A stretch of DNA of 64,000 nucleotides from Hedera helix (lineage: Eukaryota; Streptophyta; Magnoliopsida; Apiales; Araliaceae), in NCBI GenBank assembly GCA_947179155.2, contig OX359273.1, positions 11,843,001 to 11,907,000 of the forward strand, written 5' to 3'. A program made the position numbers and the translations under genes. Positions 48,143 to 59,797 of the stretch are shown one piece after another. The notes beneath the pieces were generated by a model. The model was given only the letters and a program-made list of their open reading frames with translations. It was not told the DNA's origin and searched no databases. Every line of letters begins with the position of its first letter. Position 1 is the stretch's first letter.

Positions 48143-49528
48143 TGTTGGTTTGCAAAAATTATGGCATACATATAATCAAATTATATAAGCGCAACGGAAG
48201 CAATAAAAATCAGATTTTAAAATTTTTGTACAAACCAATAACCCGAATCTTTCTTATGCGACTATTATTAATTGAGGAAGGATAAAAGAATTTATACCTT
48301 TGTAGAACCAAGCTTCCGCGGGTACAAGTTCATCTCTCTTTGATCCTTCACGTTCTTCTTCAAATTCACCGATTAGATTCCACGGATCAATGTTAGCTCC
48401 CCAAGTGTTGAGCCTCTAGAGGTGATCCACCAAGAGATCTATGAATTAAAGAAGTGGATCTTGGTTTCTCCAAACCATGGGTGACTAGCCCTAATTCTCT
48501 CTATCTCTCTAACTCTTAGATCTAGAGAATTATGGAGTACTCTCTCTCTCTTATGAAAGAGTGTGTAACCTTGATCTATGATAAGACTCCTCTTATTTAT
48601 AGATCTAATCAACCCTCCTAAACTATTTAGGATTAGAGTTTTAATTTAATTCCCAATTTAATTAAGAACTAAATTAATTAATTACAATTCCTAAACCATT
48701 TAGGAACTTAATTATTTAATAATGAGAGTACTTCTTATTAATTAATTACTAAACCATTTAGTAACTTAATTAATTATTATTATAATTATAATTTCTAAAT
48801 TATTTAGGAACTTAATTATTTAATAATAATATTACTACTTATTAATTAATTCCTAAACCATTTAGGAACTAAATAATAATACTAGTAGTAATAATAATAA
48901 TAGTAATAATAATAATAATAAGACTCCTCTTATTAATTTATAATTAGTATTTCTAAAATACTAAATTATAAATATTAAGCTATTTAATTTATTCTATCAC
49001 CATAGTATAAATTAAATATACTTAATTTATTATTACAATTATGTCATCCACTTCTAAAATAAATATTACTCTTTTGCGGTGTGACCCTTTTTCTCCATAT
49101 TAAACCGGTTGTATAATAAATAAATTAGAACAATTCTAATCCATTTATTACGAATTAACTCTTTAATTCAGAATAAATAATTATTCCACAATAAGGGTAA
49201 GCCCCCTTAACGATTAGTCGACTTTCCAGATAATACAGATTTCAACATTTAATCGTAAAAGAACCTTTCAGCAAATAGTTACCGTATAATTCAATCCTTC
49301 TACCATACAATGTCTCAATCAAATATAAGACACGGAATTTCTGTCAAGTCTTATTTATTTGATTATATGCATTTCAATTCACAAATACACAACTCTAGTT
49401 AATGTAAATTAGAAACTCCTTTCTAATTCCATTCAACCCTGGCCAGGGATTTCTGAGTTGTCACTTATTGAATCGCATAAGACATTCTCTCCCTTTACTA
49501 GAAGTGGTAGATCCTTTGTTGATCATTC
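48143..49528 (-). repeat. 5' LTR of K-minus element, first part
   Basis: On the plus strand it begins TGTTGGTTTGC. It stops at the CATTC target site of the plus-strand K element and resumes at 59175. The two parts total 1972 bp, against 1977 bp for the 3' LTR. Confidence 0.9.
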
Positions 49529-50774
49529 TGAAAGTAGTATGCCCTCAAGCCATTCACATTTGATGTGATAAGCATATACTTTGTAATCTTGTTCATTTAT
49601 TAATAAAAGTATCAAGGCATTTCTTTATTCATGATTAATTACTTGAATTAATCAAATGGATAAACCCATAGTTTTCGAGCAATGCTTTTAGAACCATGAT
49701 GAGGATCATGCTAATGAGATCTAAATTCAAGATTGCTCAAAACTAAAATTGTTCCTAATCGTTGGATCACTAAAAAGGGGATTAGTAGATCCGGATAGAT
49801 TGGCACATACTATGCTTCCTCTTATGAAGAGGATGATTGATCTCATAATCATTTGTGTAGAGACACTAAAGCAAGTATGTAGGTGCTTATTAGAGAATAA
49901 GTTCACTGAACGTGACTCGCTCAAGGAACACCTAATGGAGTTTTACTCGTCTGTCAATAGGAGTTCCTTATGTGATAGTCGTGCAAGTGATCCTTAGACT
50001 TGAGATCATCTTAGTATCTTGTGTGTACTAAGTTATACTTTGACATATTCCTTAAGACCTATTGGTATATCAAAGGATGTAATTGGGTATAATAAGGTAC
50101 ACATGGAGATAGATGAATGATCAACAAAGGATCTACCACTTCCAGTAAAGGGAGAGAATGTCCTATGCGATTCAATAAGTGACCACCTAGAAATCTCTGG
50201 CCAGAGTTGAATGGAATTAGAAAGGAGTTTCTAATTTACATTAACTAGAGTTGTGTATTTGTGAATTGAAATGCATATAATCAAATAAATAAAACTTGAC
50301 AGAAATTCCGTGTCTTATATTTGATTGGGACATTGTATGGTAGAATGATTGAATTGTACGGTAACTATTTGCTGAAAGGTTCTTTTACGATTAAATGTTG
50401 AAATCTATATTATCTGGAAAGTCGACTAATCGTTAAGGGGGCTTACCCTTATTGTGGAATAATTATTTATTCTGAATTAAAGAGTTAATTCGTAATAAAT
50501 GAATTAGAATTGTTCTAATTTATTTATTATACAACGGGTTTAATATGGAGAACCTAAAGGGTCACACCGCAAAAGAGTAATATTTATTTTAGAAGTGGAT
50601 GGCATAATTGTAATAATAAATTAAGTATATTTAATTTATACTATTGTGATAGAATAAATTAAATAGCTTAATATTTATAATTTAGTATTTTAGAAATACT
50701 AATTATAAATTAATAAGAGAAGTCTTATTATTATTATTATTACTATTATTATTATTACTAGTATTATTATTTAG

Positions 50775-51128
50775 TTCCTAAATGGTTTAGGAATTAATTA
50801 ATAAATAGTAATATTATTATTAAATAATTAAGTTCCTAAATAGTTTAGAAATTATAATTATTATAATTAATTAAGTTACTAAATGGTTTAGTAATTAATT
50901 AATAAGTAGTAATATTATTATTAAATAATTAAGTTCCTAAATAGTTTTAGAATTATAATTATAATAATAATTAATTAAGTTACTAAATGGTTTAGTAATT
51001 AATTAATAAGAAGTACTCTCATTATTAAATAATTAAGTTCTTAAATGGTTTAGGAATTGTAATTAATTAATTTAGTTTCTAATTAAATTGGGAATTAAAT
51101 TAAAACCCTAATCCTAAATAGTTTAGGA
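50775..51128 (+). repeat. Array of seven U3 palindromes upstream of the TATA box
   Basis: Palindromes lie at 50775-50793, 50833-50851, 50876-50894, 50934-50952, 50980-50998, 51038-51056 and 51112-51128. Two symmetric versions occur, TTCCTAAATGGTTTAGGAA and TTACTAAATGGTTTAGTAA, in which the change in one arm is matched in the other. They sit 43-74 bp apart in otherwise featureless AT-rich DNA and may be protein-binding sites or form cruciforms. The same set occurs in the 3' LTR and, with one unit fewer, in the minus-oriented K LTRs. Confidence 0.8.
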
Positions 51129-51141
51129 GGGTTGACTAGAT

Positions 51142-51150
51142 CTATAAATA
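51142..51150 (+). promoter_or_regulatory. Candidate TATA box of K LTR
   Basis: CTATAAATA lies directly downstream of the last U3 palindrome. It is conserved in every K LTR copy, including minus-strand 40884-40892. Confidence 0.65.
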
Positions 51151-51602
51151 AGAGGAGTCTTATCATAGATCAACGTTTCACACTCTTTCATAAGAGAGTG
51201 AGAGTACTCCATAATTCTCTAGATCTAAGAGTTAGAGAGAGAGAGAGAATTAGGGCTAGCCACCCATGGTTTGGAGAAATCAAGATCCATTTCTTTAATT
51301 CATAGATCTCTTGGTGGATCACCTCTAGAGGCTCAACACTTGGGGAGCTAACATTGATCCGTGGAATCTAATCGGTGAATTTGAAGAAGAACGTGAAAGG
51401 ATTAAAGGGAGATGAACTTGTACCCGTGGAAGCTTGGTTCTACAAAGGTATAAATTCTTTTATCCTTCCTCAATTAATAATAGTCGCATAAGAAAGATCC
51501 GGGTTATTGGTTTGTACAAAAATTTTAAAATCTGATTTTTATTGCTTCCGTTGCGCTTATATAATTTGATTATATGTATGCCATATTTTTGCAAACCAAC
51601 AG

Positions 51603-51617
51603 TGGCATCAATAGCCA
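51603..51617 (+). other. Primer-binding site of K-plus element, partly decayed
   Basis: TGGCATCAATAGCC follows the LTR, while the K-minus copy has TGGCATCAGAGCC. The first eight bases are kept and GAG has become ATA, so priming from this copy may be weak. Confidence 0.7.
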
Positions 51618-51832
51618 AACTTATGCGAATTATTAATTGTTTTAATTTCATATATGTATGGGTATGTGTTTAGAACAATTTATTGGGCATAATTTGTAGT
51701 ATATAATCATGGGTATTGAAAATCAATTGCAAAAATCGTGTTTTGAAAAGAAAAAAAAAGAAAAGGTTTTTTAATTATTTCCGCGAAACGCTATAGTACT
51801 GGACCTCGCGGATGGCAGAAAAAGTGACTTGC

Positions 51833-51948
51833 GCGCATGGCGCGAAGAAAGGTACGGGCGCGCATGGCGCGGGTGTGGACGTTCGCGCATTGCGCGGGTA
51901 TCGCGACCCAGCGCATGGCGCGGGACTGGACTATGCGCGCAATGCGCG
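51833..51948 (+). repeat. CpG-rich 26-bp-periodic palindrome array
   Basis: Five 12-bp near-palindromes of the form GCGC-A(T/A)(G/T)-GCGCG begin at 51833, 51860, 51885, 51911 and 51937: three GCGCATGGCGCG, one GCGCATTGCGCG and one GCGCAATGCGCG. Spacings are 27, 25, 26 and 26 bp. This is the most CpG-dense stretch in the window and lies in a leader segment missing from the K-minus copy. Function unknown. Confidence 0.85.
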
Positions 51949-53104
51949 GTCGCAGTGGCTTTTCTGTAATTTCCGGGTGCGCGGTGGCAGTATTGTAAAT
52001 ACTGAAAATTCGGTTTTTCAATGGCAATTTCGTAATATTGCAACTTCCGGATTTTTTAATTATTTTTGTATTTTTAAGCAGATTTTTAAAATTAGAAAAT
52101 AAAAGGTTTATTTTGGGTTATTTGAAAAATCCAAAAAATTACAAAAATATATTAAAAATAAATAGTTTATTTTTACATGATTTTATAATTATAATAAAAG
52201 GTTTATTTTAATTATGAAATTAGATTTCATGCAACTTTAATTGCCTATTAAATGATACCAATACATATATGGAATGATTTATTTAATTCATGAGATGAAT
52301 ATTATTTATTAATATATATGTTGATATATATGATAATAAATGGGATTGATTATGGACTATTGTTCAATGTGATTAGATTTAATTTTAAATTAAATGCATG
52401 AATGAATGGGTTTTAATAAATGGGGTCTGCGTACCTCGTCTTTCTAATTTTTCTTATGTATAATTCTATCTCCCTCCTATGTACTTCCCCTTGACTGTTG
52501 ATCAATGTTTCTATTTATTGTAAATAATTTGTAATAGGATTAGTTAGAATTATTTTGAAGAATTAGAGCAAAGAAGCAAGGAGCGCATGAAGACCCGTTT
52601 GTAATGGAGCCCGAATTTAAATGTAATAGTTACATTTAATTTAACTTATTCTTGCACCCTAGGTTTGACCAATTGGTTTATTTGGTGGCTCGAATAAACC
52701 AAACTAGAATAAAAGTCCACAATCAATCCAAGTAGAATATAGTATTCTATATGTGCATGCTTAATATATATTTATTATATATTATTCAAACATATTTCGC
52801 ATGTTAATTAATATGACGCGTATTTTATATATATATGTGCATGCGCGCTAAACAAGATGAGACAATTAATATTAACAAACCCCTCATGATGTAGAATAAA
52901 TATTATTTATAAAATGAATTAAAATGTTTAATTCATGAATTAAAGGAGTTTAATTCAATTAAATAAAATTAGAATTGTTCTAATTTATTTATTCTACTAC
53001 TCATAATATTAAGTTGTAACGTTCAAAGATATTTATCAAAATATCGAACGTCGCCTTCTAGCATGGTAAAACGATAGAGTATCAAATACTCGATATAGTT
53101 TGTT

Positions 53105-53387
53105 GTGCACACACAAGGCTTATATCGATTATTTGAGATGTTGTTTTATCACATTTGATGCTTATAAAGGAATTGAACATTACTGTTTTGTTGTGCACAC
53201 ACAAGGGCAGTATTTTTCTCTTCACTTATATGGAAGTGCTAGGTTTAACTTAACTTAGATAATTTTGATTTGGATGTGCACACACATGATCATAATAATC
53301 TAAGAGGCAAAATACAAAGGAGTTACATGTTGATGTAATTGACAAGGAGTTGTCTACCTATTGAATAAACTATAGTTTGTTGTGCAC
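53105..53387 (+). repeat. Four-fold GTGCAC leader motif
   Basis: GTGCAC within TTGTTGTGCACACACAAG-like settings starts at 53105, 53193, 53276 and 53382 (spacings 88, 83 and 106). The K-minus element has the same spacings. Self-complementary GTGCAC loops are well-known dimerisation signals in retroviral leaders; the role here is inferred. Confidence 0.7.
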
Positions 53388-53689
53388 ACACAAGACTGTA
53401 CTTATGTCGATAGGATCCTTTTCTCACTAGCAAATTTTTAACTAAATTTGCCGAACTATATAAAGAGGGTAATATAATTTGAAGAAAATAGTGGGAGACA
53501 CCATTTTAAATAAAGACCTAATTTATTTTAGTAATTAATAAAATGAATGCATGTTAATGTTGTTATTAATTCACTTAAAGAATATTGTTATGTTTAATTC
53601 ACTAACACTGCATAGCATATTGGATGCTAACAATTAATCGAACCGAATTGTTCGGATTGATTAAACAAATTTGAGAATAGTTCTCAATG

Positions 53690-56600
53690 TTGGAAAGCTA
53701 GCAAATGTCCTTAATTTGCCTATTCCTACAAACGTTGTAGAACAAGCCTCTGAGGAAGAGATTGCTATTTTATGAAATGGCAAGATGATGCAAAGGTGGC
53801 TCAATGCATCATGCTCACATCCATAAGTATCGAGTTATAGCGTCAACACGAGAAAATGGATGCACCTACTATATTGCTGCACATTCAATAGTTGTATGGT
53901 GAGCAAAGTAGGTCAACTAGATATAAGATATCTAAGGAGCTCTTCCGATCTATAATAATCAATGGCACTACAGTAAAAGACACATGTCCTAAAGATGATC
54001 AATTTGATTGATCAATTATGACAAACATGTTTTGTCAAGGATGGAGAGTTGAGTCAAGATTCGATCTTGCAGTCACTCACTGACTCTAATTCACAATATG
54101 TTGTGAACTTCAAACATTAATAAGCTAGAAGTCAGTTTAACTGATTTGCTTAAATATGTTGAAGACTGTTGAGAGTCATTTTCCTTCCTAGAAAAACCAA
54201 GTCTTACTTGTAGATGAATCTTCTAAGCGGAGGAAGATGGCCAAAGGTATTTCTGAGGAGTCAGAAAGAGTAGAAAGCAAAAGAAAGGCTAAACAAAGGA
54301 CATAAATAAAAGTGATCCCGAGGGCAAAGGAGTTTGCTTTCATTGCGATAAGCTGGGACACTGGAAGAACAACTGCAAGAGAGTTGTAGTAGTTAAGTAG
54401 AAGAAGTTTAGTGAAGTTTCAACTACAGATATAGATTTGTTCATAATGAAATAGAAATTTCTATAAGTCAAGTTCTACTTAGGTATTAAATACCGGATGA
54501 TGGTCTCACATATGCAAGTCGTTGCAGAGACTAAACAGAAGTAGAAAGCTAAACAAAGGATAAGTAATCCTGTGCTGGAGAATGAAGCAAAGGTTGCTGC
54601 ATTAGCCATGGAAACTTATAGTTTAGCACTGCCTACGGGCAGACCTATTAAGTTAGTAAGTTGTTACTATATTCCAGTTCTTAGAAACATTATTTCAGTT
54701 CCATGTGATAACAAGGAAGGGTTTTTGACATTATAATAATGAACAATCGTTGTTCTGTTTATAATGATAATGTTTTATTTAGAACTGGTTGATTACTTAA
54801 TGGATTTTGTATACTTGACTTACATGAAAATTATTTCAAATTGAACAAACTAAAATCAAAAAGATGATATGAATCATACCTTCATGCAATGCTATTAACT
54901 CGGTCACGTTAATGAAACAAGACTAAACAAGTTGTATAAAGATAAGCTTTTAAAGCTTTTTGATTATGAATCAAATACAACTTGTGAATCTTGTATCATG
55001 GACAATATCACTAAATCTCCATTTAGTGGACATGGAGAGCGAGTTCCAGAGTTGTTAGAGATGGTACACATTGTCGTGTGTGAGACCTATGACAACAAAT
55101 GCAAGAGCAGGGTATTTATTCATTACTTTCACTAATGATTCTAGATTTTGATATATGTATTTGATGAAATACAAATCCAAAACATTTGAAACGTTCAAAG
55201 AATTCAAAAGTGAAGTATAGAAACCAAAGGCTAAAAGTATTAAAGTTATTCGATTAGATCGAGAAGGGAATACTTAAGCAATAAGTTTCTAGATCATCTC
55301 AAGCGAAATGGTATTCTCACAGTATGAACATGGTGATGATCCATAATGAGTATTACCGATCTTCCAGTATCCTTCTAGGGTTATGCTCTAGAACCGATCG
55401 CATATCTACTAAATAAGATACCTTCAAATTCCGTCCCTAAGACTTCATACGAGTTATGGGATAGAAAGGAAACTAAGTCTTAAACATGTTAAGATTTGAA
55501 TTGTTCAGCTTATGTCAAAAGGTTTGACATGATAAGCTAGGGACAAGATCTGATAAGTGTAAACTTGTGGGATATCCTAAAGAAAGTTTAGGGTATCACT
55601 TCTATATTCCAACTAACTAAAAGGTGTTTGTTTGAAACACGCTGCCTTATAGGAAAATGAGTTTTTCCTTAAAGGGTTAGTGGGAGTAAAATAGATTATG
55701 AAGAAGTTCAAGAACCACAAAACACTACAGATAAAATGAAGGAATCTGTACAAGTAGATAAACCTATTGTACCACAACCAAGTCGTAAATCTGGTTTAGT
55801 ACCGAAGATACCTGAATGGTATGGATTCATCATAGATGATGATGAGAAGGTACGCATCATAGTGGATGATGATCCAGATATATACGATGAGGTATGAGTA
55901 TTAGCTACTCAAGAGAAATGGCTGATGACCATAAAATCCGAAATGGGTCTTTGGAGAAGGACTAAAGCAGATGGCTAGGTGGAGACCTATAAGACCTAAC
56001 TAGTGGTAAAAAGATTTCAAACAAGGTCAATGAGTTGACTAAGATGAAATTTTTCACTAGTGAAAATGCATATATCCATTCGGATTTTACTTGCATTAAC
56101 AGCTTACTATACAAAAGGATGTATGTATGATACAACCAAAAGGATTTGTCTCCATAATGATGGAGTAAATCAAGTATGAAAGCTACTACGATCCAATTAT
56201 GGATTGAAGCAAATTTCTCGAAGATAGAACATCCGTTTTGATAAGACAATCAAAAGAGTTTGATTTTATTAAAGACAAGGATGCACCAAGTATGTACAAA
56301 GGTTAGTGGGAGCACTGTGACATTCCTAGTATTATATGTTGATATAATATCAAAAAGGAATGACATACCGATGCTACAATCAGTAAAGATGTGGTTGTTT
56401 AAAAATTTCTCCATTAAGGACTTGGGAGAAGCGTCCTAACATTCTATTTAGGATAAAGGTCTATAGAGATAGATCATAAAGGATGCTCGGCTTAACCCAA
56501 GGGACGTACATTGATTCGTTGAAATGTACTAGACTTGATATTGCTTATGTATAATAAGCAGATATCAGTTCAATTTTGGAGAAGAATATTAGAAAAGAGT

Positions 56601-57078
56601 TTCTAATGATGGGTCTGATATAAAACTAGAGGGTTTAACAAACTCAAGTTTGTTCAGACTAACCAAGATAACAACATATCCGTTTCAGGTAATATGATTA
56701 CCCTGAACGGTGCTGCAGTGAGTTGGAAAAGTTTCAAACAACAAAGAGTTGTTGATTTAGTAATAAAGACATAGTAAATAACTATAAGTGAAGCTGCAAA
56801 GGTGATTGTTTGGTTAAACAAGTTCATTACAGAACTTATAATGGTTCCTAACATTAAAGGAGTTTAATTCGCCAAGGCACCTAGGTCTCATCTGAAATCC
56901 AAACATGTGTTGCGGCACTTTTATATGATTAGATGAATCATTGAAAAGGAGACGACACCATAAAGATGGTAGACTCTTAGAACACCATTACAGATCCATT
57001 AACTAAAACATTTACTAAACAATTTGTACGCCACTTAGAGAAGAATGGTATAGGGATACCAAAGGGCGATTGGCTTTA
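53690..57078 (+). pseudogene. Degenerate copia gag-pol of K-plus element
   Basis: Recognisable pieces in copia order: gag (around 53690-54330, many stops), an intact CCHC knuckle at 54335-54376 (CFHCDKLGHWKNNC), the integrase finger at 54932-55135 (CESCIMDNITKSPFSGHGE), a frameshifted integrase core (FITFTNDSRF then TGA then YMYLMKYK), RT fragments at 55.9-56.5 kb and RNase H at 56.68-57.05 kb (NGAAVSWKS, stops, SEAAKVIVWLNKFITEL). Protease and the catalytic RT motif are not legible. Several lesions are identical in the K-minus copy. The domain sequence resembles the Angela-type polyprotein in this window. It is non-functional. Confidence 0.85.
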
Positions 57079-57079
57079 G

Positions 57080-57093
57080 TGCAAGTGGGAGAT
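57080..57093 (+). other. K-plus polypurine tract
   Basis: TGCAAGTGGGAGAT directly before the 3' LTR start TGAAAG. It is identical to the core of the Angela tract at 8442-8455. Confidence 0.85.
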
Positions 57094-59169
57094 TGAAAGT
57101 AGTATGCCCTCAAGCCAATCACATTTGATGTGATAAGCATATACTTTGTAATCTTGTTCATTTATTAATAAAAGTATCAAGGCATTTCTTTATTCATGAT
57201 TAATTACTTGAATTAATCAAATGGATAAACCCATAGTTTTCGAGCAATGCTTTTAGAACCATGATGAGGATCATGCTAATGAGATCTAAATTCAAGATTG
57301 CTCAAAACTAAAATTGTTCCTAATCGTTGGATCACTAAAAAGGGGATTAGTAGATCCGGATAGATTGGTACATACTATGCTTGCTATTATGAAGAGGATG
57401 ATTGATCTCATAATCATTTGTGTAGAGACACTAAAGCAAGTATGTAGGTGCTTATTAGAGAATAAGTTCACTAAACGTGACTCGCTCAAGGAACACCTAA
57501 TGCAGTTTTACTCGTCTGTCAATAGGAGTTCCTTATGTGATAGTCGTGCAAGTGATCCTTAGACTTGAGATCATCTTAGTATCTTGTGTGTACTAAGTTA
57601 TACTTTGACATATTCCTTAAGACCTATTGGTATATCAAAGGATGTGATTGGGTATAATAAGGTACACATGGAGATAAATGAATGATCAACAAATGATCTA
57701 CCACTTCCAGTAAAGGGAGAAAATGTCCTATGCGATTCAATAAGTGACAACTCAGAAATCCCTGGCCAGGGTTGAATGGAATTAGAAAGGAGTTTCTAAT
57801 TTACATTAACTAGAGTTGTGTATTTGTGAATTGAAATGCATATAATCAAATAAATAAGACTTGACAGAAATTCCGTGTCTTATATTTGATTGGGACATTG
57901 TATGGTAGAATGATTGAATTGTACGGTAACTATTTGCTGAAAGGTTCTTTTACGATTAAATGTTGAAATCTATATTATCTGGAAAGTCGACTAATCGCTA
58001 AGGGGGCTTACCCTTATTGTGGAATAATTATTTATTCTGAATTAAAGAGTTAATTCGTAATAAATGAATTAGAATTGTTCTAATTTATTTATTATACAAC
58101 CGGTTTAATATGGAGAACCTAAAGGGTCACACCGCAAAAGAGTAATATTTATTTTAGAAGTGGATGGCATAATTGTAATAATAAATTAAGTATATTTAAT
58201 TTATACTATGGTGATAGAATAAATTAAATAGCTTAATATTTATAATTTAGTATTTTAGAAATACTAATTATAAATTAATAAGAGGAGTCTTATTATTATT
58301 ATTATTATTACTATTATTATTATTACTAGTATTATTATTTAGTTCCTAAATGGTTTAGGAATTAATTAATAAATAGTAATATTATTATTAAATAATTAAG
58401 TTCCTAAATAGTTTAGAAATTATAATTATTATAATTAATTAAGTTACTAAATGGTTTAGTAATTAATTAATAAGTAGTAATATTATTATTAAATAATTAA
58501 GTTCCTAAATAGTTTTGGAATTATAATTATAATAATAATTAATTAAGTTACTAAATGGTTTAGTAATTAATTAATAAGAAGTACTCTCATTATTAAATAA
58601 TTAAGTTCTTAAATGGTTTAGGAATTGTAATTAATTAATTTAGTTTCTAATTAAATTGGGAATTAAATTAAAATCCTAATCCTAAATAGTTTAGGAGGGT
58701 TGACTAGATCTATAAATAAGAGGAGTCTTATCATAGATCAAGGTTACACACTCTTTCATAAGAGAGGGAGAGTACTCCATAATTCTCTAGATCTAAGAGT
58801 TAGAGAGAGAGAGAGAATTAGGGCTAACCACCCATGGTTTAGAGAAATCAAGATCCACTTCTTTAATTCATAGATCTCTTGGTGGATCACCTCTAGAGGC
58901 TCAACACTTGGGGAGCTAACATTGATCCGTGGAATCTAATCGGTGAATTTGAAGAAGAACGTGAAAGGATTAAAGGGAGATGAACTTGTACCCGTGGAAA
59001 CTTGGTTCTACAAAGGTATAAATTCTTTTATCCTTCCTCAATTAATAATAGTCGCATAAGAAAGATCCGGGTTATTGGTTTGTACAAAAATTTTAAAATC
59101 TGATTTTTATTGCTTCCGTTGCGCTTATATAATTTGATTATATGTATGCCATATTTTTGCAAACCAACA
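57094..59169 (+). repeat. 3' LTR of K-plus element
   Basis: 2076 bp, ending CAAACCAACA and followed by the TSD CATTC at 59170-59174. It carries the same palindrome array (about 58.34-58.70 kb) and TATA box. Confidence 0.95.
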
Positions 59170-59174
59170 CATTC

Positions 59175-59760
59175 ATCTATCTCCATGTGTACCTTATTAT
59201 ACCCAATCACATCCTTTGATATACCAATAGGTCTTAAGGAATATGTCAAAGTATAACTTAGTACACACAAGATACTAAGATGATCTCAAGTCTAAGGATC
59301 ACTTGTACGACTATCACATAAGGAACTCCTATTGACAGACGAGTAAAACTCCATTAGGTGTTCCTTGAGCGAGTCACGTTCAGTGAACTTATTCTCTAAT
59401 AAGGACCTATATACTTGCTTTAGTGTCTCTACACAAATGATTATGAGATCAATCATCCTCTTCATAAGAGCAAGCATAGTATGTACCAATCTATCCGGAT
59501 CTACTAATCCCCTTTTTAGTGATCCAACGATTAGGAACAATTTTAGTTTTGAGCTATCTTGAATTTAGATCTCATTAGCATGATCCTCATCATGGTTCTA
59601 AAAGCATTGCTCGAAAACTATGGGTTTATCCATTTGATTAATTCAAGTAATTAATCATGAATAAAGAAATGCCTTGATACTTTTATTAATAAATGAACAA
59701 GATTACAAAGTATATGCTTATCACATCAAATGTGATTGGCTTGAGGGTATACTACTTTCA
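59175..59760 (-). repeat. 5' LTR of K-minus element, second part
   Basis: Resumes exactly where 49528 stopped and ends in ACTACTTTCA. The TSD ACCTG follows. Confidence 0.9.
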
Positions 59761-59797
59761 ACCTGAGATTTATAACCTATCAGCTCTGATACTGACC
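59761..59797 (-). other. Chromovirus primer-binding site and start of leader
   Basis: The minus strand reads GGTCAGTATCAGAGCTGATAG immediately after the LTR end. It matches the initiator-Met site with changes at its first bases. The following TGATAGGTTA is shared with the LARD. Confidence 0.8.

Larger units (their letters stand above)
49529..51601 (+). repeat. 5' LTR of K-plus element
   Basis: Starts TGAAAGTAGTATGCCCTC and ends CAAACCAACA. U3 contains seven 17-19-bp palindromes (50775-51128) just before the TATA box at 51142-51150. It is about 100 bp longer than the K-minus LTRs, owing to one extra palindrome-bearing repeat unit. Confidence 0.95.
51602..53689 (+). other. Leader of K-plus element
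   Basis: About 2.1 kb without a supportable gene. The first ~100 bp match the K-minus leader. About 51.7-52.15 kb is unrelated to it and includes a CpG-rich palindrome array. From about 52.15 kb the two leaders match again. Four GTGCAC motifs occur at 53105, 53193, 53276 and 53382. Reading frames at 51771-52102 on both strands are by-products of the CpG-rich repeat. Confidence 0.75.
49529..59169 (+). mobile_element. Copia-type element 'K', plus strand, nested in its own family's LTR
   Basis: 9641 bp. LTRs of 2073 bp (49529-51601) and 2076 bp (57094-59169), TSD CATTC at 49524-49528 and 59170-59174. It inserted into the 5' LTR of the K-minus element in the opposite orientation. By eye the LTRs differ by roughly 1-2%, older than the Angela and LARD insertions. 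The internal coding region is degenerate, so the element was probably copied with enzymes from another element. Confidence 0.9.
40434..59760 (-). mobile_element. Copia-type element 'K', minus strand, with degenerate gag-pol
   Basis: About 9.68 kb without the nested plus-strand K element. The 3' LTR is 40434-42410, the internal region 42411-48142, and the 5' LTR is split into 48143-49528 and 59175-59760. TSD ACCTG. LTRs read TGAAAGTAGTATGCCCTC...CAAACCAACA on the element strand. The polypurine tract GCAAGTGGGAGAT and the TATGCCCT word near the LTR start match the Angela-type element, so K is probably a diverged member of the same lineage. The coding region is dead, with the same lesions as the plus-strand copy. 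Confidence 0.9.

Noticed and set aside
48094..48285. Repeated short frame at K LTR ends (also 40325, 51460, 59028)
   Set aside because: It recurs only because it lies in the LTR end sequence; its N-terminus changes with flanking DNA and no protein family is recognisable.
51771..52102. Overlapping 78-96-codon frames on both strands with repeated His-Gly-Ala words
   Set aside because: The repetition comes from the 26-bp CpG-rich DNA repeat. Frames are open on both strands because GC-rich sequence lacks stops.
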